Assembly (NCBI GenBank): GCA_947179485.1
Contig: OX359245.1
Location: forward strand, 53,121,067 to 53,185,066
Source: Allacma fusca
Lineage: Eukaryota > Arthropoda > Collembola > Symphypleona > Sminthuridae
DNA: 64,000 nt
Direction of reading: 5' to 3'
The notes below the pieces were generated by a model. That model worked only from the letters and a program-made list of their open reading frames with translations. It had not been told where the DNA came from and made no database searches. Positions 1 through 12,834 of this stretch are shown in pieces (position 1 is the stretch's first letter; each line of letters begins with the position of its first letter). The position numbers were made by a program, and so were the translations under genes.

Positions 1-1
1 T

Positions 2-392
2 CCAAATATACAAGTCCTTAGATCATTTGTGAGTTCTGGAGAGGCTTTAAAAATCATTTGGAAGAATTTTAAAGGATTGAGAGAAATTACGGTGGCACAG
101 GAGTCAACTCATGCCAGCGTGGATGCGGATTTTGAAGAGTGTGCAGGAATTTTTAGAATGAATGGTAAATATTTAACAAAGCAAGCTACGTGTTAGTATA
201 TAAATTAAATGAATTCAAAATAACTAATAATGGAGTTCAAAATTACTTTTAGATTTACAAACCCTGCGACTCTTAAACGATAATTCCAATCTAACCGAAA
301 AATCTGTGATGAGCTTCATGAAGATTGCAAGCCTGCAAAAACTGGAAATTCGCCGGGCCCCAAATGTAAAACAAATTAAAGCACATCAATAA
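2..392 (+). CDS. 3' end of a leucine-rich-repeat-like protein gene (5' part outside the window)
   Basis: Two coding exons are visible: 2-164, ending at a GT donor, and 253-392, starting after TTTTAG and ending with TAA. They join in phase (aat-g + at gives Asp) into about 100 residues. The text alternates leucine-rich segments such as LQTLRLLNDN and LQKLEIRRAP, the look of degenerate leucine-rich repeats near the C-terminus of an F-box/LRR-type protein. No F-box can be seen because the N-terminus lies left of position 1. LRR tails of this kind usually present substrates or partners, but here that is only family inference. The gene converges on the minus-strand DGCR6 gene, whose stop codon is about 360 bp away. 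The splice structure is good; the family is uncertain. Confidence 0.6.
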
Positions 393-747
393 TTTTAATT
401 TTTATTATAGAAATTGCAAATAATATGAACATCAGACTCTTTAATACTTTTACTACATTATAGTAATTTTACTTTCTACAGCTTAGCACTTGCTCAGACA
501 GACTTATGAAACTAGCAGACACTTGTCCTTTGCTGCAAATCCGCATCTCCAAGGACTAACAAGAAACATTTCCCAAGAGTAGTGTACTTATAAAGTGTTA
601 ATAAATCAGTAGTTGTTGTGTCAAAACTATGTTTAATTTGTACGTTATCGTGTTCAAAAGATGAATAAATACTAGTCGCAGAGTAATAATAAATTATTAG
701 TACCACTAACTCTTTTAGCTAACAAGAGCCACAATTTATTACCCCTA
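393..747. other. short convergent intergenic region
   Basis: AT-rich spacer between the TAA at 390-392 (+) and the stop codon of the minus-strand gene at 748-750. A minus-strand AATAAA (plus TTTATT, 735-740) lies only 8 nt past the DGCR6 stop and could be its poly(A) signal. The open frame at 512-706 (-) has no coding character. Nothing else is seen. Confidence 0.4.
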
Positions 748-1561
748 CTACTCTAGCGCCACAGTTGGTAATGGCATTTGGCTGAGTTTCAAAATAAAAT
801 CTAAGATATACATCTGCAATTGAATTTCCGGCGGGTTATTAGTCACATAAAATCCCGGCACCCCCGCCTTCTCCAACATGACCTGCTGGTCACTGACCTT
901 CTGATCCATATTCATCACTACTTTCATATCGTAGTTCTTCATGTCTTTTTTCTGTCGATGAAGTAGCTCCTTCATTTTCATTGATGGCTTTGATTGCACC
1001 TGCTGACGGAAGAGTTGTCTCTCAACTGCAAAACAAACATTTTGAATCCCTGATTTACATAACAACTTATCAATCATGACAATAATTGCAAGCACTACAT
1101 AAAAATCCATTACGAATATTAGTCAAACAAAAGTCAAAATAGAAATCCTTATCCTTCTATAACTAAATAATCCTTTCCCTCCTAAAATACCTTGATGTTT
1201 TTCCCGGAGTTTGACCCTCGTCTGGAACATAAGTTTTTCTGCCACATCTTGGATTTCCTTCAAACCTTTCACAATTTCGAAGATCGTGTCATGCAACAGC
1301 GTATTTGCCAGCCCAGACAACAACTCCTGTGGCATTCTTTGCTGATACTTCCTACAACAATCCAGTCCCACTTCAACACCCCACACAATAATTAACTTTA
1401 AAAATAACATCTCAATCACGTACATAACTACAACTATTACTTGACCAGCGGTCAACTTACGGAGGGATTTCTCTCGCCATCACTTGGAGCTTATCCAAAA
1501 TAAAATACAGTCTTGTCTGTAGAGCTTCCTGTTGATCCTTCTGAACCGGAGGGACCTCCAT
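748..1561 (-). CDS. DGCR6: DGCR6 / gonadal (gdl) family protein
   Basis: Three coding exons read from the minus strand: 1561-1461, 1351-1191 and 1025-748 (stop TAG), in total 540 nt, 179 aa. Junction phases agree (CCTCC+G, CAAG+TT). The middle exon has the family block [20 protein letters not shown] followed by [11 protein letters not shown]. The last exon has the diagnostic stretch [20 protein letters not shown] continuing [13 protein letters not shown], which matches vertebrate DGCR6 and insect gonadal closely. The family is a small coiled-coil protein of poorly defined biochemical role, linked in humans to the 22q11 region. The length is close to the usual ~200 aa; vertebrate proteins have a slightly longer N-terminus. 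The start is ATG at 1561 with purines around it. This exon begins at an acceptor at 1569, so a few residues could come from an upstream exon. Confidence 0.93.
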
Positions 1562-3679
1562 TTCCTTCACTAAAAAAAATTAAATAATTACTTTAATTTC
1601 ATCCCAAAAACACCATTCAACCCCTCCCTTTTATCTACAATCAGAAACTTTCCTCACCCGCATCCTTACTAAACTTAACTTAAAATACAACAATTTAAAT
1701 TACAAGACACTCCGACAACTTCCAACTGTCACCCCTCCTTCTTCACCCACCGTAACAAATCAGTCTTGAATCTTCGCCAGCATTAAATCATCCTAAAATT
1801 TTGAATCCTTTTTACTTCTTACTCCCAAGTAAGTCACAAAAATTTCAATTTTAAAGTTGAGATCCCCAACAGCAACATCCAACGAAACCACTGTCACTGA
1901 AAACCATCGCGCTGAAAATATTTTCAATTTGTAACTCCTCCCAGCATTTCCAGATGGAGGCTCAGACTTGATTTAGATTTCGCAAATTCAATCCCCACTA
2001 AAAAAGCATAATAATAAATACTTACTTACTTAATAATTACAACTTACAACTTTGTATATCAATATTCGAAAAAATTCTTACCTCATAATAAACAAACATA
2101 CAGCTGCAATCACTAAGCATGAGCATTAGCCAGAGCCTGGGAATAGCCCACGTTAACTGTCCACTGTCTTGACAAGATTTTTATTAAATTCCTACATAAA
2201 AAAAAATTACGCAGTATATCTGTGGGAGTAGGACAAAAAAAACTATAAATCATGTGAAAAGAAAATGTGCATTGAGTGCTAAACACAAGAGACCAGACGA
2301 TGCTTGGGAAGATACTCACAAAGAGACACGAAAGATGAGGGACTGCTCGAGCTCCAGCGTTTAAATGCTAAGAGCAACAGCAGCTCTTATTACTTACAGG
2401 CACTTCCTTAATTGTGTTAGGACTAACCAACGGGGCAGCGTCAATGTGGCAACCGCCCTGTGACTCTTGCTCAAGAGTTTGTATTAATTGTATATTTGTG
2501 TGTAGGATACTATAGTTGTGAAATATATATGTTGTTATACATACATACAGAATGATACTTCGACGTCAATGGTTTATATTTGTACGACTTAAAGTTGGGA
2601 CGTGCACTTGTCCTATCTTTCCTTTCTGAGGCTTCATAGTCAGTGCAGCTGGGAGATTGTGTTTGTAGGAGTGGACAGTCCCTGCCTCCGTTTTTGTCGA
2701 ATCTGGACCTGGACCATTGGTTGGGTAAGGGTAAGTAATAAAAATCTAGCTCATATTATTTGTATTTTTTAAAAATATTTCAAACACAATTCTTTAATTT
2801 AATTTTAAGAGGGATTTAATTTACGTGATATTTCTAGAATATTTTGGCAGTAGAAGTGAAAGTTACAGATTATTGAGGAGTGGAGATGCAAAACGATCCA
2901 AGTACATTTCGCCAAAAGAAATATTAGAAGAGGAGACAAATTATAATAATTGACTGCTGGGAATATTTTTAAATTGAAGAGTGTGTAATTTAATACAGGC
3001 AAATTCGTAAAATTCTGGGTTGAATTACTTGGGCGGGAATGTAAATTAATTTTGTTAAGAAATGGGGTTCTGATTTGTAAGTAATCCAAGTGAGGTAATG
3101 CTTTTGAGAGGGAGGCTAAATTGTAAATATTATATTATTGTTGATGTACTTAACTGGATTTGTGTGAATTTTGTTAAGTGTATTTTTGATAGAGAAAAAC
3201 AAACAGTTAGTGGCTTGGTTCTGGGAGTTGTTCGGAATTGTTCCGTTTTGGAATCAATATTCTGGTATTTATTGTAGAGATTTCGATCTTTGAACTTTGG
3301 GATCCTTTCGCCGTGAATGACATTCAACATTGCTCTGGAGGGGTTTGTTGTGTTAAATTGAATTCAGAAAAAACGTTGTTGAAGGTTATGTGTGGGCTAG
3401 TGGCAGGGGGGGTGGTTAGCAGATACATGAAAATTACTGTACTTGAAGTTAACTTTAGGGGAGATACTTCCAGGAGTGCATTTATAGAGAGATTCGAGGG
3501 AGAGATTAATTATGAACAGCAGTATGCAGTAATTACGTGTTCAGCGGCGTTTATACTAGGGAAAGGTGCTGGAGGCATGGGGGAGTGTTTGAGTTCAACA
3601 GGTGTTTGGAGAAGGGAAATAGTGTTTGAATGATGGATTGAATTTTGAAATAAATTGTATCTTGTAGAGTTGCGCAACT
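1562..3679. promoter_or_regulatory. head-to-head promoter region between DGCR6 (-) and LRRC58 (+)
   Basis: No protein gene is seen here. On the minus strand a good donor (TTT|GTGAGTATC, exon edge 2319) could end a 5' UTR exon that splices to the acceptor at 1570. On the plus strand a good donor GTAAGTAA at 2731 could end a UTR exon that splices to the acceptor CTTGTAG at 3661-3667, just 12 nt before the LRRC58 ATG. The two presumed first exons would lie only a few hundred bp apart (about 2320-2700), implying a shared divergent promoter. The open frames at 2805-3089 (-) and 3238-3633 (+) have no family signal. UTR exons are inferred from splice motifs only. Confidence 0.45.
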
Positions 3680-5037
3680 ATGGCTGAAGCTCGCCTTCCT
3701 GGAAGGAATAACGATGCTGTGGGGAACTACCGGGAGGATGGATCCTTCCGTCACTGCTCCGGAGGTCCTCTCTTACTGGACTACTGTCATGCTTCCATGG
3801 AGAGCCAGGACTTGGCTGAGGCATTGGCCAACCAGCCGTCGAAAGTGTTCTTGACCGTTGAGACCATACTGGCAAGCAATAATATGCTACTTCATCTCCC
3901 GGATATAATATCTTTTTATGTCAACCTCCGGAGCTTGGATTTATCATTTAATCAACTTACTTTCCTACCGGATTCAATCTGTGAATGCTCGAACCTGACT
4001 TCTCTTGTTGTTCGGAACAACCTGTTGGATGACACAAGCTTCCCCAAATCATTCTCGAATCTCAGATTGAAGGAACTGAACCTTAGCGGGAATCAACTCA
4101 CTCGAATTCCAGAAGAAGTTATGAATTTAAATGCAACCTTAACTTCTCTTCATTTAGGGGCGAATAGTATTAATTACCTCGGATCTGATATTAAACGGTT
4201 TAAAATATTGGAAGTTTTGTACCTTGGAGGGAACTGCCTCAATGAAATCCCTTGGGAAGTTGGGGATTTGAAATATTTGAAGATATTTGTCTTGTGTGAG
4301 AATCGGCTAGAAACTATTCCATCGTCTGTTTCAAATTTAAAACAATTAAAGTCCCTGCTCTTACATCGAAATCGCCTCACGTCTCTACCTGTGGAACTCA
4401 TTAAACTCAGAAATTTGATGGAGGTAAGTCTGAAATAGTTGGTAATAATTTATTATTTCACAACCATCTATTTGGCTTAGAATTTCAGTGTATCTGTAAA
4501 TACCGCTGGGATTTTTACAACCGAATCTTATAATCTACTTCGACGTTTTGCTCATTTGAAATCATTTCAATTTTTCACAGCTAAGTTTGCGAGACAATCC
4601 TTTGGTAGTTCGATTCGTCCGTGACATGGTATATAACCCACCGTCCCTTATGGAACTCTCCGCCCGAGTTATTAAGATTAAGAAAGTGCCTTTCAATTCC
4701 GTCGAGCTTCCGGATAACTTGTCGGACTATCTACACCACGCACACGAATGCATCAATCCTCGTTGTAAAGGTTGGTTCATTTCTTTTACTCATGTTAAAT
4801 TGCGTGTAGGCATGATGTTTTATAGGACGACCGCGCTAATAGTAGCTTATTTCTTTAGGAGTTTACTTCGACACACGAGTTGAGCATATCAAGTTCGTGG
4901 ATTTCTGCGGGAAGTATCGCGTGCCATTGCTACAGTACCTGTGCTCTCCGACGTGCAGCGACTACCGGTCCCCAGCGTACGAAGCTAGTGACTCTGACTC
5001 CGAAGATGACCGCATTAAAAAAGTTTTGCTGGGTTAA
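3680..5037 (+). CDS. LRRC58: leucine-rich repeat-containing protein 58
   Basis: Exons 3680-4423, 4581-4770 and 4859-5037 join in phase to 1113 nt, 370 aa; human LRRC58 is about the same length. Residues ~60-255 are typical short LRRs (LRSLDLSFNQLTFLPDSICE, LKELNLSGNQLTRIPEE, LKSLLLHRNRLTSLPVE). The C-terminal domain is the family signature: LSLRDNPLVVRFVRDM, then HECINPRCKGVYFDTRVEH, IKFVDFCGKYRVPLLQYLCS, PTCSD, and an acidic DSDSEDD tail ending KKVLLG, as in vertebrates. The conserved Cys pairs look like a small metal-binding or structural knuckle. Recent reports place LRRC58 as a substrate receptor of a cullin E3 ligase acting on cysteine dioxygenase; I recall this and cannot check it here. 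An acceptor sits just before the start codon, implying a non-coding first exon upstream. Confidence 0.96.
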
Positions 5038-6447
5038 TCGTCAAAGCCCAAAGTACTGTCTTACGTATATCTGTACCAGGGGAAAGTTGATGTATAATCG
5101 TGTAATGTTGATATCTAATAATACATGAAAGAGGAAGTTATTATATAAAACATACGTCTATATTGGAAGAAGTGCACACCATTTATTAACCTTATCAATA
5201 ATTATGCAAGTCCTGTTACTTAATGTAATCTCTTAAACATACTGTACACACTCACAGTAAACAAAACAGCTGCCATTGATTTTTCGATTTTAGACATTTT
5301 AGAGAACATGCTCTATAAGGGGAGTCCCTTAAAGCGAGAGGTTACTTCGCACATCATTATAGTCATAATAAACAATAACGCGGAACAATGTGCCCTTTTG
5401 AGAATATACTTTAGTTAAATGAGTTCCATTGGAAAGTGCATAATGTGTCTCATAATATGTAAAACGTCAAACTGTTAAAATTCGAAAAATTAGAATTAAG
5501 GTAAATGTACAAATGTTTTTCCACGTATAAAAAATGTAAGGGAGTCTTGTAGGAAGAGTATACAATAATTTGTGTACTGTGAATTGCCTTGTGGAAATTT
5601 TGAATCCTATAAGTGTTTCCTTAGGGAAACATTCGTTTACTGTTATTGCCGAAAATATATTGAGGTCGAGTGTCGAAGTAATTACTAATTAATTATATAT
5701 CTACTGTCGTACAGAGATTGTCGGACTGCATGGATATATATTTAAACATGTGAGAATGCACACATGCGATAATAATAATTGGAGGGCATAGTTTAAAAGC
5801 CAACTTCGTGGTGCTGGAATTGCTTATAATAATTGTTATTACTTTCAATCTCTATGCTTACGACCAAAGATTAGAGATTACGCACTGCTTTCATTAAAGT
5901 GTAAACTGCCGGGGTTGTATCAAGAAGCACGCGTGCCATGATGCTATGAGAGCCTATCATATTATGTACTATTTCTAAATGATCGGACCAAAGCTATTTA
6001 CAAATACTACCGCTAGCAACAGTCCTAACGTTTCTCCTTCCAAGAGCACACCAAAATAATTACATGCCCAAATTTCGCTCCTATAACGGGTACTTTTACC
6101 GGGAACGCTCCTTCAGCACTAAACTACTCATCAACACAAAACATTCGGAATAACTTTAGTAAACCGAATTAAAATATCACTCCATGGGCAAAGATTTGTG
6201 TATTTATCGGTTTTTACAGCAATAACATGATGGGGAGAAAGCAAAATCTTTGACATATCGTTTTGCATTGGGGAAAAACTGGAATGCTTTTGCATTTGGA
6301 AAACGGAGCATGTACTTACATGTAATTATACATTTTTTTCCGAATTGTGTCTCCAATTTTTAAATGAGAAACCATTAATAGAAGCTCTAACATCTACATG
6401 ACGCTGCCACAACCTTCAGGTTATTACGGAATGTGTAAAAATAATGT
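5038..6447 (+). other. LRRC58 3' UTR and intergenic DNA
   Basis: AT-rich, with no coding exon recognised. The AATAAA at 5367-5372 is the best candidate poly(A) signal for LRRC58, which would give a ~340-nt 3' UTR. The rest, up to the target-site duplication of the hAT-like element at 6448, shows no feature I can name. Confidence 0.4.
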
Positions 6448-7602
6448 ACAGCTATTAGGCATGAGCGTATCGTTCAATTTTAAAATATCGTTAATATCGG
6501 TATCGTTAACAAGAAAAATCACGATACCGATATCCATGAACGATATATCGGTATTTGGTTAAATTTAAAATAACTTAATAATTTTGATGAAATGCTATCA
6601 GATTTAACATGATTTCACAGAATATTAAATATTTTTAATTTATTCTTTGACAAAACCACCTCTAAAAATCTAATTCCTTGAGAGATTGAACTATAAGATC
6701 TGTAATAGTTCAATTATGACTTGCCCCGAATTTTAAATAGGAACATCCTAGGCATTTCAAACACAATTAAACGTAAAATTACAAATTAAACGGATTACGA
6801 AATTCTATAAAGTATTGCACGTACTTAGTAGTAACTGCAGTGCGGTAGTAAAGTACCTGTGAAGGCCGAATTAAAAATTGCAAGAGTTGCAAGAAACGAT
6901 ACTTATTTGCAACGCTAGTAGTCGGAACTGTTCAATTCAGTTAAGTTTTTAATAATTGAAATGAGATTTTCGATTCAATTTAGATCAGTTCAAAATTTTG
7001 AATTGAATTGAACTGAATCAAAAACCAGCGGTTTCTGCGGATACACCTAGCAAAACAATTTTTAGAAAAGACGGTAGTGTTTTCCTAGCGCACACCAGAA
7101 TGAAGTTAAATCGCTTGAACTTCACGTCAAGAAAAATGATTTCGTTCAATTCAAAATTTTGAACTGAACTAAATTGAATCGAAAAATCAATTTAGTTTCA
7201 TCTTGAATTTAATCGAAAATTTCTGACTCAGAATTGATTTGGTCCGACTATCGGTAGGTTCAAACAAACTAAGTTTGAAAAGTTTGCTAGTAGGTATTAC
7301 TACAATTCTAACTCCGAATTCGGAAAATTATTTTAAACGTGCTCGAGTTTTATCCGTTATGCCCAAATATTTCAGTGACATTTTTAACGTTTCACATTCC
7401 TTGACCGCTTTACTTACAAAACAAGTTGTAAGAGGGATACATTGTGACCTTTTCGAAAACTAAACCTATGTACGATATCAAAATTAACCGATATATCGCT
7501 TTAAAATTGCGATAAATATCGTGACATATCGTTGCTTAAAAATGTACGATATGGACCGATATATCGTATCGTTATATCGTTCCGCTCATGCCTAACAGCT
7601 AT
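6448..7602 (+). mobile_element. non-autonomous hAT-like element, copy 1 (ATATCG family)
   Basis: The element spans 6456-7594 (1139 bp). It begins TAGGCATGAGCG and ends CGCTCATGCCTA, a perfect 12-bp terminal inverted repeat that fits the hAT consensus. It is flanked on both sides by the identical 8-bp target duplication ACAGCTAT (6448-6455 and 7595-7602). Both ends hold arrays of the palindromic word ATATCG/CGATAT, probably the subterminal repeats that a transposase binds. The open frames inside (for example 7239-7463) do not look like a transposase, so it depends on an enzyme encoded elsewhere. A shorter relative lies in opposite orientation at 14549-15351. Confidence 0.93.
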
Positions 7603-8964
7603 AAACTGGTTGCATGCGTGTTGCAAATTTGCAAATAATTACGTATATGTATAAATATACGGCTACAAAAATATCTAAAATGTACTTATTTTAGTGCCAA
7701 AGTTTTATTGTTCAGGTCTCGAGCTCTAGTAAATGGTAAACATTCCAGACGGCTGAACTCTCACACTTGAATTTGCATTATAATGATGGATCGTATCGCG
7801 TGTGGGAACTTCATCAATTTTCAATGAAAAAAAAGTTAACGGATTTGAGCATAAAAGCGTTCCCTCAAACGGACGCAATGGTTCGACACGTGTGTAAGTT
7901 ACAAAGAGAAAAGTTTTCCCGTAATGGCTTACAAAGTTAAAAATAGTCAGGCACAACAAAACTTTTCTTGTCCTGGCATGTAAGTAAGGAGTTGATTCGC
8001 AAATAATTTTCCACGGATGTATCTACATCTCCAAGGCCTCCGAACATTATTTTTTAATGATAAGTTGAGAAAAATAATTTATTATGATTACGGGTATTCT
8101 ATATAATTTTTAGAGGGAATATTTTTCAAGAGAAGACAACATTACTTGGTCTCTGTAAATTTATTCTGTTTCCATCTATTTTAGGAACATCATTATTTTC
8201 GTACTGAGAAAACTCCGTCGGATTTTACAATGAACACTAAAGCAATAAACAATAAATACGAGATCCCAGAGATATATCCGACAAAAATGTGTGCCCAACT
8301 CTAATAATTTCAGAGTTTTCGGAATTCTCAAGCCCTCGTTCCCAACCCCAAAAATGGAAATGTATCCATATTGACATTTAACTCTAAAAGCTACACAGTA
8401 ATGGAAGAAATAAATACAAAACTGCAAATTTAATACTTTCCGCCCTGTGCATAATCATATCACTATTTTTAATAATTTTTGGAATGTATTTAAACAAGCA
8501 TTGGAGCACAATGGCATATCTACTAATTGAATTAAACTGATATTCTCCATGAGCAGTAATAATTATTTCTTATACCTACGTCCTGTAACTTCTGCAAGCA
8601 CAATTTATAGTCCCTTCATATATATTATGAAAATTACAACAGCAGATCTGCTAATGGTATGCAATGTGTAAATTAAATGTGTTATCAGCATTATACAAGT
8701 AAAATTTTCCAAGCGACCGATTTGTTTTTATCATACAAATGATACAATTACATAATGATTATTTACTTGTCACCAAACTTTACTTGATTAGATTGCTAAT
8801 GCGAATAGCCAAAGATTCAACAACCTTCTATCCTCATACAGGTTAAGGCTGCCAATGGTGACAACGGGACAACGGGATTTTAATCGAGCAATCCCGTCAC
8901 ATTAAATACATCCATGAGGGAAAAGGCAAAATTTATGCTCGGTTAAAATAAATTCTCAGAGATC
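7603..8964. other. intergenic DNA and carboxylesterase upstream region
   Basis: AT-rich and without a coding exon. The open frames at 7726-7959 and 8176-8427 (-) have random composition and no splice context. The last ~100 bp must hold the 5' UTR of the carboxylesterase, but I see no clear TATA box. Confidence 0.3.
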
Positions 8965-11548
8965 ATGATGAGCAATTCATTCCTCAAGTTTTTAACCCTT
9001 TTTATAAGCACTTCCGTTTTTATTGACGCTGCCCCGGATGACCCTCACGTCTGGATTGAGAATGGAGAAATCATTGGGAGATGGCAAGAGTCCAGAGGGG
9101 GACGGAGATTTGCGTCATTTGAAGGGATTCCCTATGCCAAAGCACCGTTAAGGTTTCAGGTAAGGTTGCATTTCATGTGAATTTTTGGTATCATAATCAT
9201 ACTGAGTCAATATATAATTCAAGCGGATATAATAATTCTTATTTCTTAGGAATGTTCCCATTAAATTTAAAAAAAAATATTTTAAACATGTAGGCTCCAG
9301 TAAAACCTGAGAATTGGACGGATGCCTGGAACGCCACTTACCCCAGAAGTTTCTGCCCGCAATTTGAGGAGCTCACGTATATTTATTATGATGATACCGA
9401 AGATTGTCTATTTTTGAACGTTTTTGTGCCACTGGTAAGTATACCTTCAACTGACAATCCTAACGCAAAGTGAGATAATTATTTTTTTGAATTTAATTAT
9501 TCATAAAAAAATATTTTGAAAAAAAGGTCGAACGACAAACTCCGTTCCCAGTGATGTTCTGGATCCATGGGGGCGGTTATACCTACGGGGCGGGTTCAGT
9601 CATGGGCCCGAGATACTTTATGGACGAAGATGTCATCCTCGTTACAATCAATTACCGTCTGGGGGTTTTCGGATTCCTCAATACGAAGAGCAACCTTGTG
9701 AGTGGGAACATGGCCTTTAAGGACATGATCATCGCCCTCAAATGGGTTCAGACTAATATTCACTCATTTGGGGGTAGCCCTGGGGATGTAACAATTATGG
9801 GGGAGTCTGCTGGAGGAGGGGCTGTACACAATCTTTTACTGTCACCTGCTGGAAGGGGTGAGTGGAAATATTTCCCTTGCCATATATTGTCCCAACATTC
9901 ATTAAAAGTCAAGAGTAATGTTTAGAAATCATAATAAATTTGACTCTGTATTTCCGATTTTTGACAGGCTTATTCCACAAGGTAATTGCTCAAAGTGGCA
10001 CTGCAATCTCCCCTTGGAATTATAATGGGGCAAGGGGTGAAGTATTCCAGGACCTTGCTCACAGGTTAAATTGTAAGGGGGAAACTGAACAAGTACTTTT
10101 GGACTGCTTACGGGAAAAACCTATCCTGGACATTTTGCAACTTCGGAATGAGAAGAATTACTCGGTACTTTTTATCTTTTACATGATCCGGACGTCGATA
10201 AATTTTGGGAAGCATAGACCGCTTGTTCCCTTTGATGTCAATTTTTTCCTGTGTAATTCCATTTCGATCCGTTATATATGAACACTTAGTGCGGACCCAG
10301 CATTGATCCCCATCCAGATAAGGGCGATTACTCTGTTTTCCCCCTGCCGATGGAAGAACTAGCTGAAGTCGGACCGCCTTTGCCTTTAATATTAGGCTAT
10401 AATAAGCGGGAGGGTATCGGCTTTGCAGCTAGTAAGTATACAAGGCAATTCAAATTAATTTCATTGATTATAATTTTATAATGGACACTTTGTAGGAAAT
10501 GAATCTGCTGTCGTAAAAATCCGTTATTGTACCTGGTTCCAGGATATCTCGAGGACGCAGAGATCCTTAGAAGTTTGAACGAAAACTGGTATCAAGTTGC
10601 ACCAGATCTCCTCAAATATGACCATTTGGTTCAACCTGGTGACAGCCTCGACCGAGTGTCCGATTCCATTCGAAAATACTACCTTCCCAAAGAACTGTCC
10701 AATAACGAAGAAAGCCTCACGGGTCTTGCAACATTAGTTGGAGATTTATTTTTTATTCAGAGTACCAGGGATGCGGCCGTGCTACAAGCAAAAACTGGCG
10801 CCAGAGTGTATCCATACATTTTTTCTTACCTCGGAAAATTCAGCCTGGCTTCAGTCTCAAATGTTTCAACTGACGGTTGTGTTACTATAACTTTCCACAA
10901 AAAAAAAAAAAAAATGAAGCGTCATAAATTCTTGCAAAATTCATGGTAAAAACTAACAACACTCAATTTATCTCAGGCCCCGTACACGCCGATGATTTGC
11001 AATACCTCTTCCAGTCCTTACTCCAACCCATATTGAACTGGCCTGATTTAGAGCCTGGGTCCAAGGATGAGGGTTTTTCAAAAAAACTTGTTGCTCTTTG
11101 GGCTTCCTTTGCAGCAAAGGGGTTTGGGATATTTATAATTTCTAGAATCAAAATTAGTAATTACATCCACCAAGAATTCACCAAAAATTTCACCCACTAC
11201 CAAATAAAATATACATATAATATTTTTACAAATACCAGAACTCCCAACCCAACCCCTTGGGGAACAGACTGGCCTCCAATCTCTACCAAAGATATTCACC
11301 CTGGAAAGGATTCATCTTTCAATTGGTACATTCTTCAAGATAACTCATTCTTAACCAAAGAATCCCAGGATCTTTTAAAAAGGATGGACTTCTGGAACCA
11401 AGTATTTACCCCACCGCTCCAGTCATCCAAGTCTGATTCTGACAATTCTGAGGGGAGCACTTTTCCAAAGATGGTCGTCATCATGTCCTCCATTATTTTG
11501 ATAGTAGTCTTGTTCAACATCGTTAGAACACGTGGGAAAAAATTCTGA
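8965..11548 (+). CDS. membrane-anchored carboxylesterase (type-B, COE family)
   Basis: Eight exons: 8965-9159, 9294-9434, 9527-9857, 9968-10236, 10290-10431, 10543-10875, 10977-11121, 11239-11548. Together they give 1866 nt, 621 aa, and the phases agree. A signal peptide (1 to ~22) precedes an alpha/beta-hydrolase. It has the oxyanion loop HGGG (126-129), the nucleophile elbow GESAGGG (Ser206), the acid in NKREG (Glu353) and the base in GPVHADD (His474), so the catalytic triad is complete. A hydrophobic stretch, MVVIMSSIILIVVLFNIV, near the C-terminus followed by basic residues suggests a single membrane anchor with the enzyme outside the cell or in the lumen. Such enzymes hydrolyse esters of hormones, lipids or xenobiotics; the substrate is unknown. 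Several donors are weak (GTCAAT, GTTGTG, GTTTGG), and exon 4 after residue ~285 is the least certain part. ATG 8968 is an alternative start. Confidence 0.93.
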
Positions 11549-12834
11549 AATAATTAAAGGTCAAGTTTTTAACACCAGGTCAAAGCATCGCTATTTCTTT
11601 CTAAATTACTATAAATGGATCCAACCATTTATTATTGCCAAAAATTATCAACACCATAACTGCAGCCCCAATCATACCCGGCAATTCAAAATTTTTGTAG
11701 GGATAAATTAGCTAAAAAGTAAGAAACTCATTGTTTTTGAAGGAGATCCCGAGATCCGGTCATCAAGTTGACCTCAGAAAATTAAATGAGCTCACCTATA
11801 AACACATGCAAAGGCATATATATGTACAGGGAGTGGGAAGTAATTATAGCTTGCGCCATCTATAATAATTATTGCATTTTTGTTACATAGTTGCACTTCG
11901 CCCCTACTTAAAGTAAAAACTTAGCACGTACGTAGTGCTAATCGCCGTTGATTTTTTACTCCCTGCCGGCCCCGCGTCTTCCAACCGTTGTTCTGGGTGG
12001 TCTTCCTTGTGTTGTGTGTGTGTGAGGTCCAGGTCCAAAGAAAGCCTTGTTCATATTATAAGAGGAAGGAGCACCGTCCTTTTGTTATGATTAAAATTAA
12101 ACCACGTATGGTATATGGCAGTCGTAGTGCTGAATATAATTTAATGCAGGAGGCAGGAGAGGAGGTTCGGTTCAATGTTTATAACGTGCTGGCGTATTCG
12201 TATTCCCGTTCTTGAACGTCATCGTCGTTGGATTCAATTGCAGTTACACTTTTTAATTGGAAGTTCAATACGTAACAACTACACGTGCTTTTAAAAATTG
12301 AGTGGAATTAATTTAGTGACCTCTTAAATCCAAGGGAGGAACCAAAAGTCAAATTATTTTGTAAGGGCTAGGATATGTGGAAATCTGGAAACACGTGGGA
12401 ATTAAATCTAAAAGCAAACATAGGCCTGTAATTTTTTTTGTTAGTAGTTTTACCGTTTTTTGAAAAGTTGGTTGAAATACATACAATATTTACAAAGAAC
12501 ACCATTCCGAAAGAAACAGCTATTGCGTGGGACTTGTGGTGAGTATTTGTAAATAATTGCGTTAATACAGAACTGCGCCGATTTGGAGTTGAAGTAACTA
12601 TTTATGTAAGAAGAGTTGCCGGAATTTATTTCCTCTGTTGAATTGTATTAAAAATCTTAACAGACCCAGGAGTCACAACTCGGAAACCAGCCAATGAGAT
12701 TGTTTATCTGAATATTCGGAATGTTGATTGTGGTATTTGGAAAAGTTTTTGTGATGTGGGTTAATAAAACAATTTTTTCTGGGTTGTTGTAGGATTTTTC
12801 CGTGGATGTGGTTAAATTGATCCGTAAATGTAAA
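11549..12834 (+). other. intergenic region and 5' UTR of the RNA-binding protein gene
   Basis: No independent gene is recognised. The frame at 11988-12215 starts only at TTG and has no splice support. A donor-like TGGTGAGTAT near 12538 and a good acceptor (TTGTTGTAG, ending 12792) suggest a non-coding first exon spliced across ~250 bp to the exon that carries the ATG at 12835. Confidence 0.4.

Noticed and set aside
3238-3633. 131-residue frame upstream of LRRC58
   Set aside because: Starts at TTG, has no family resemblance and lies in the presumed first intron of LRRC58.
11988-12215. 75-residue frame with a hydrophobic start (possible secreted peptide)
   Set aside because: Begins at TTG, not ATG, has no splice support and lies in the likely 5' region of the RNA-binding protein gene.
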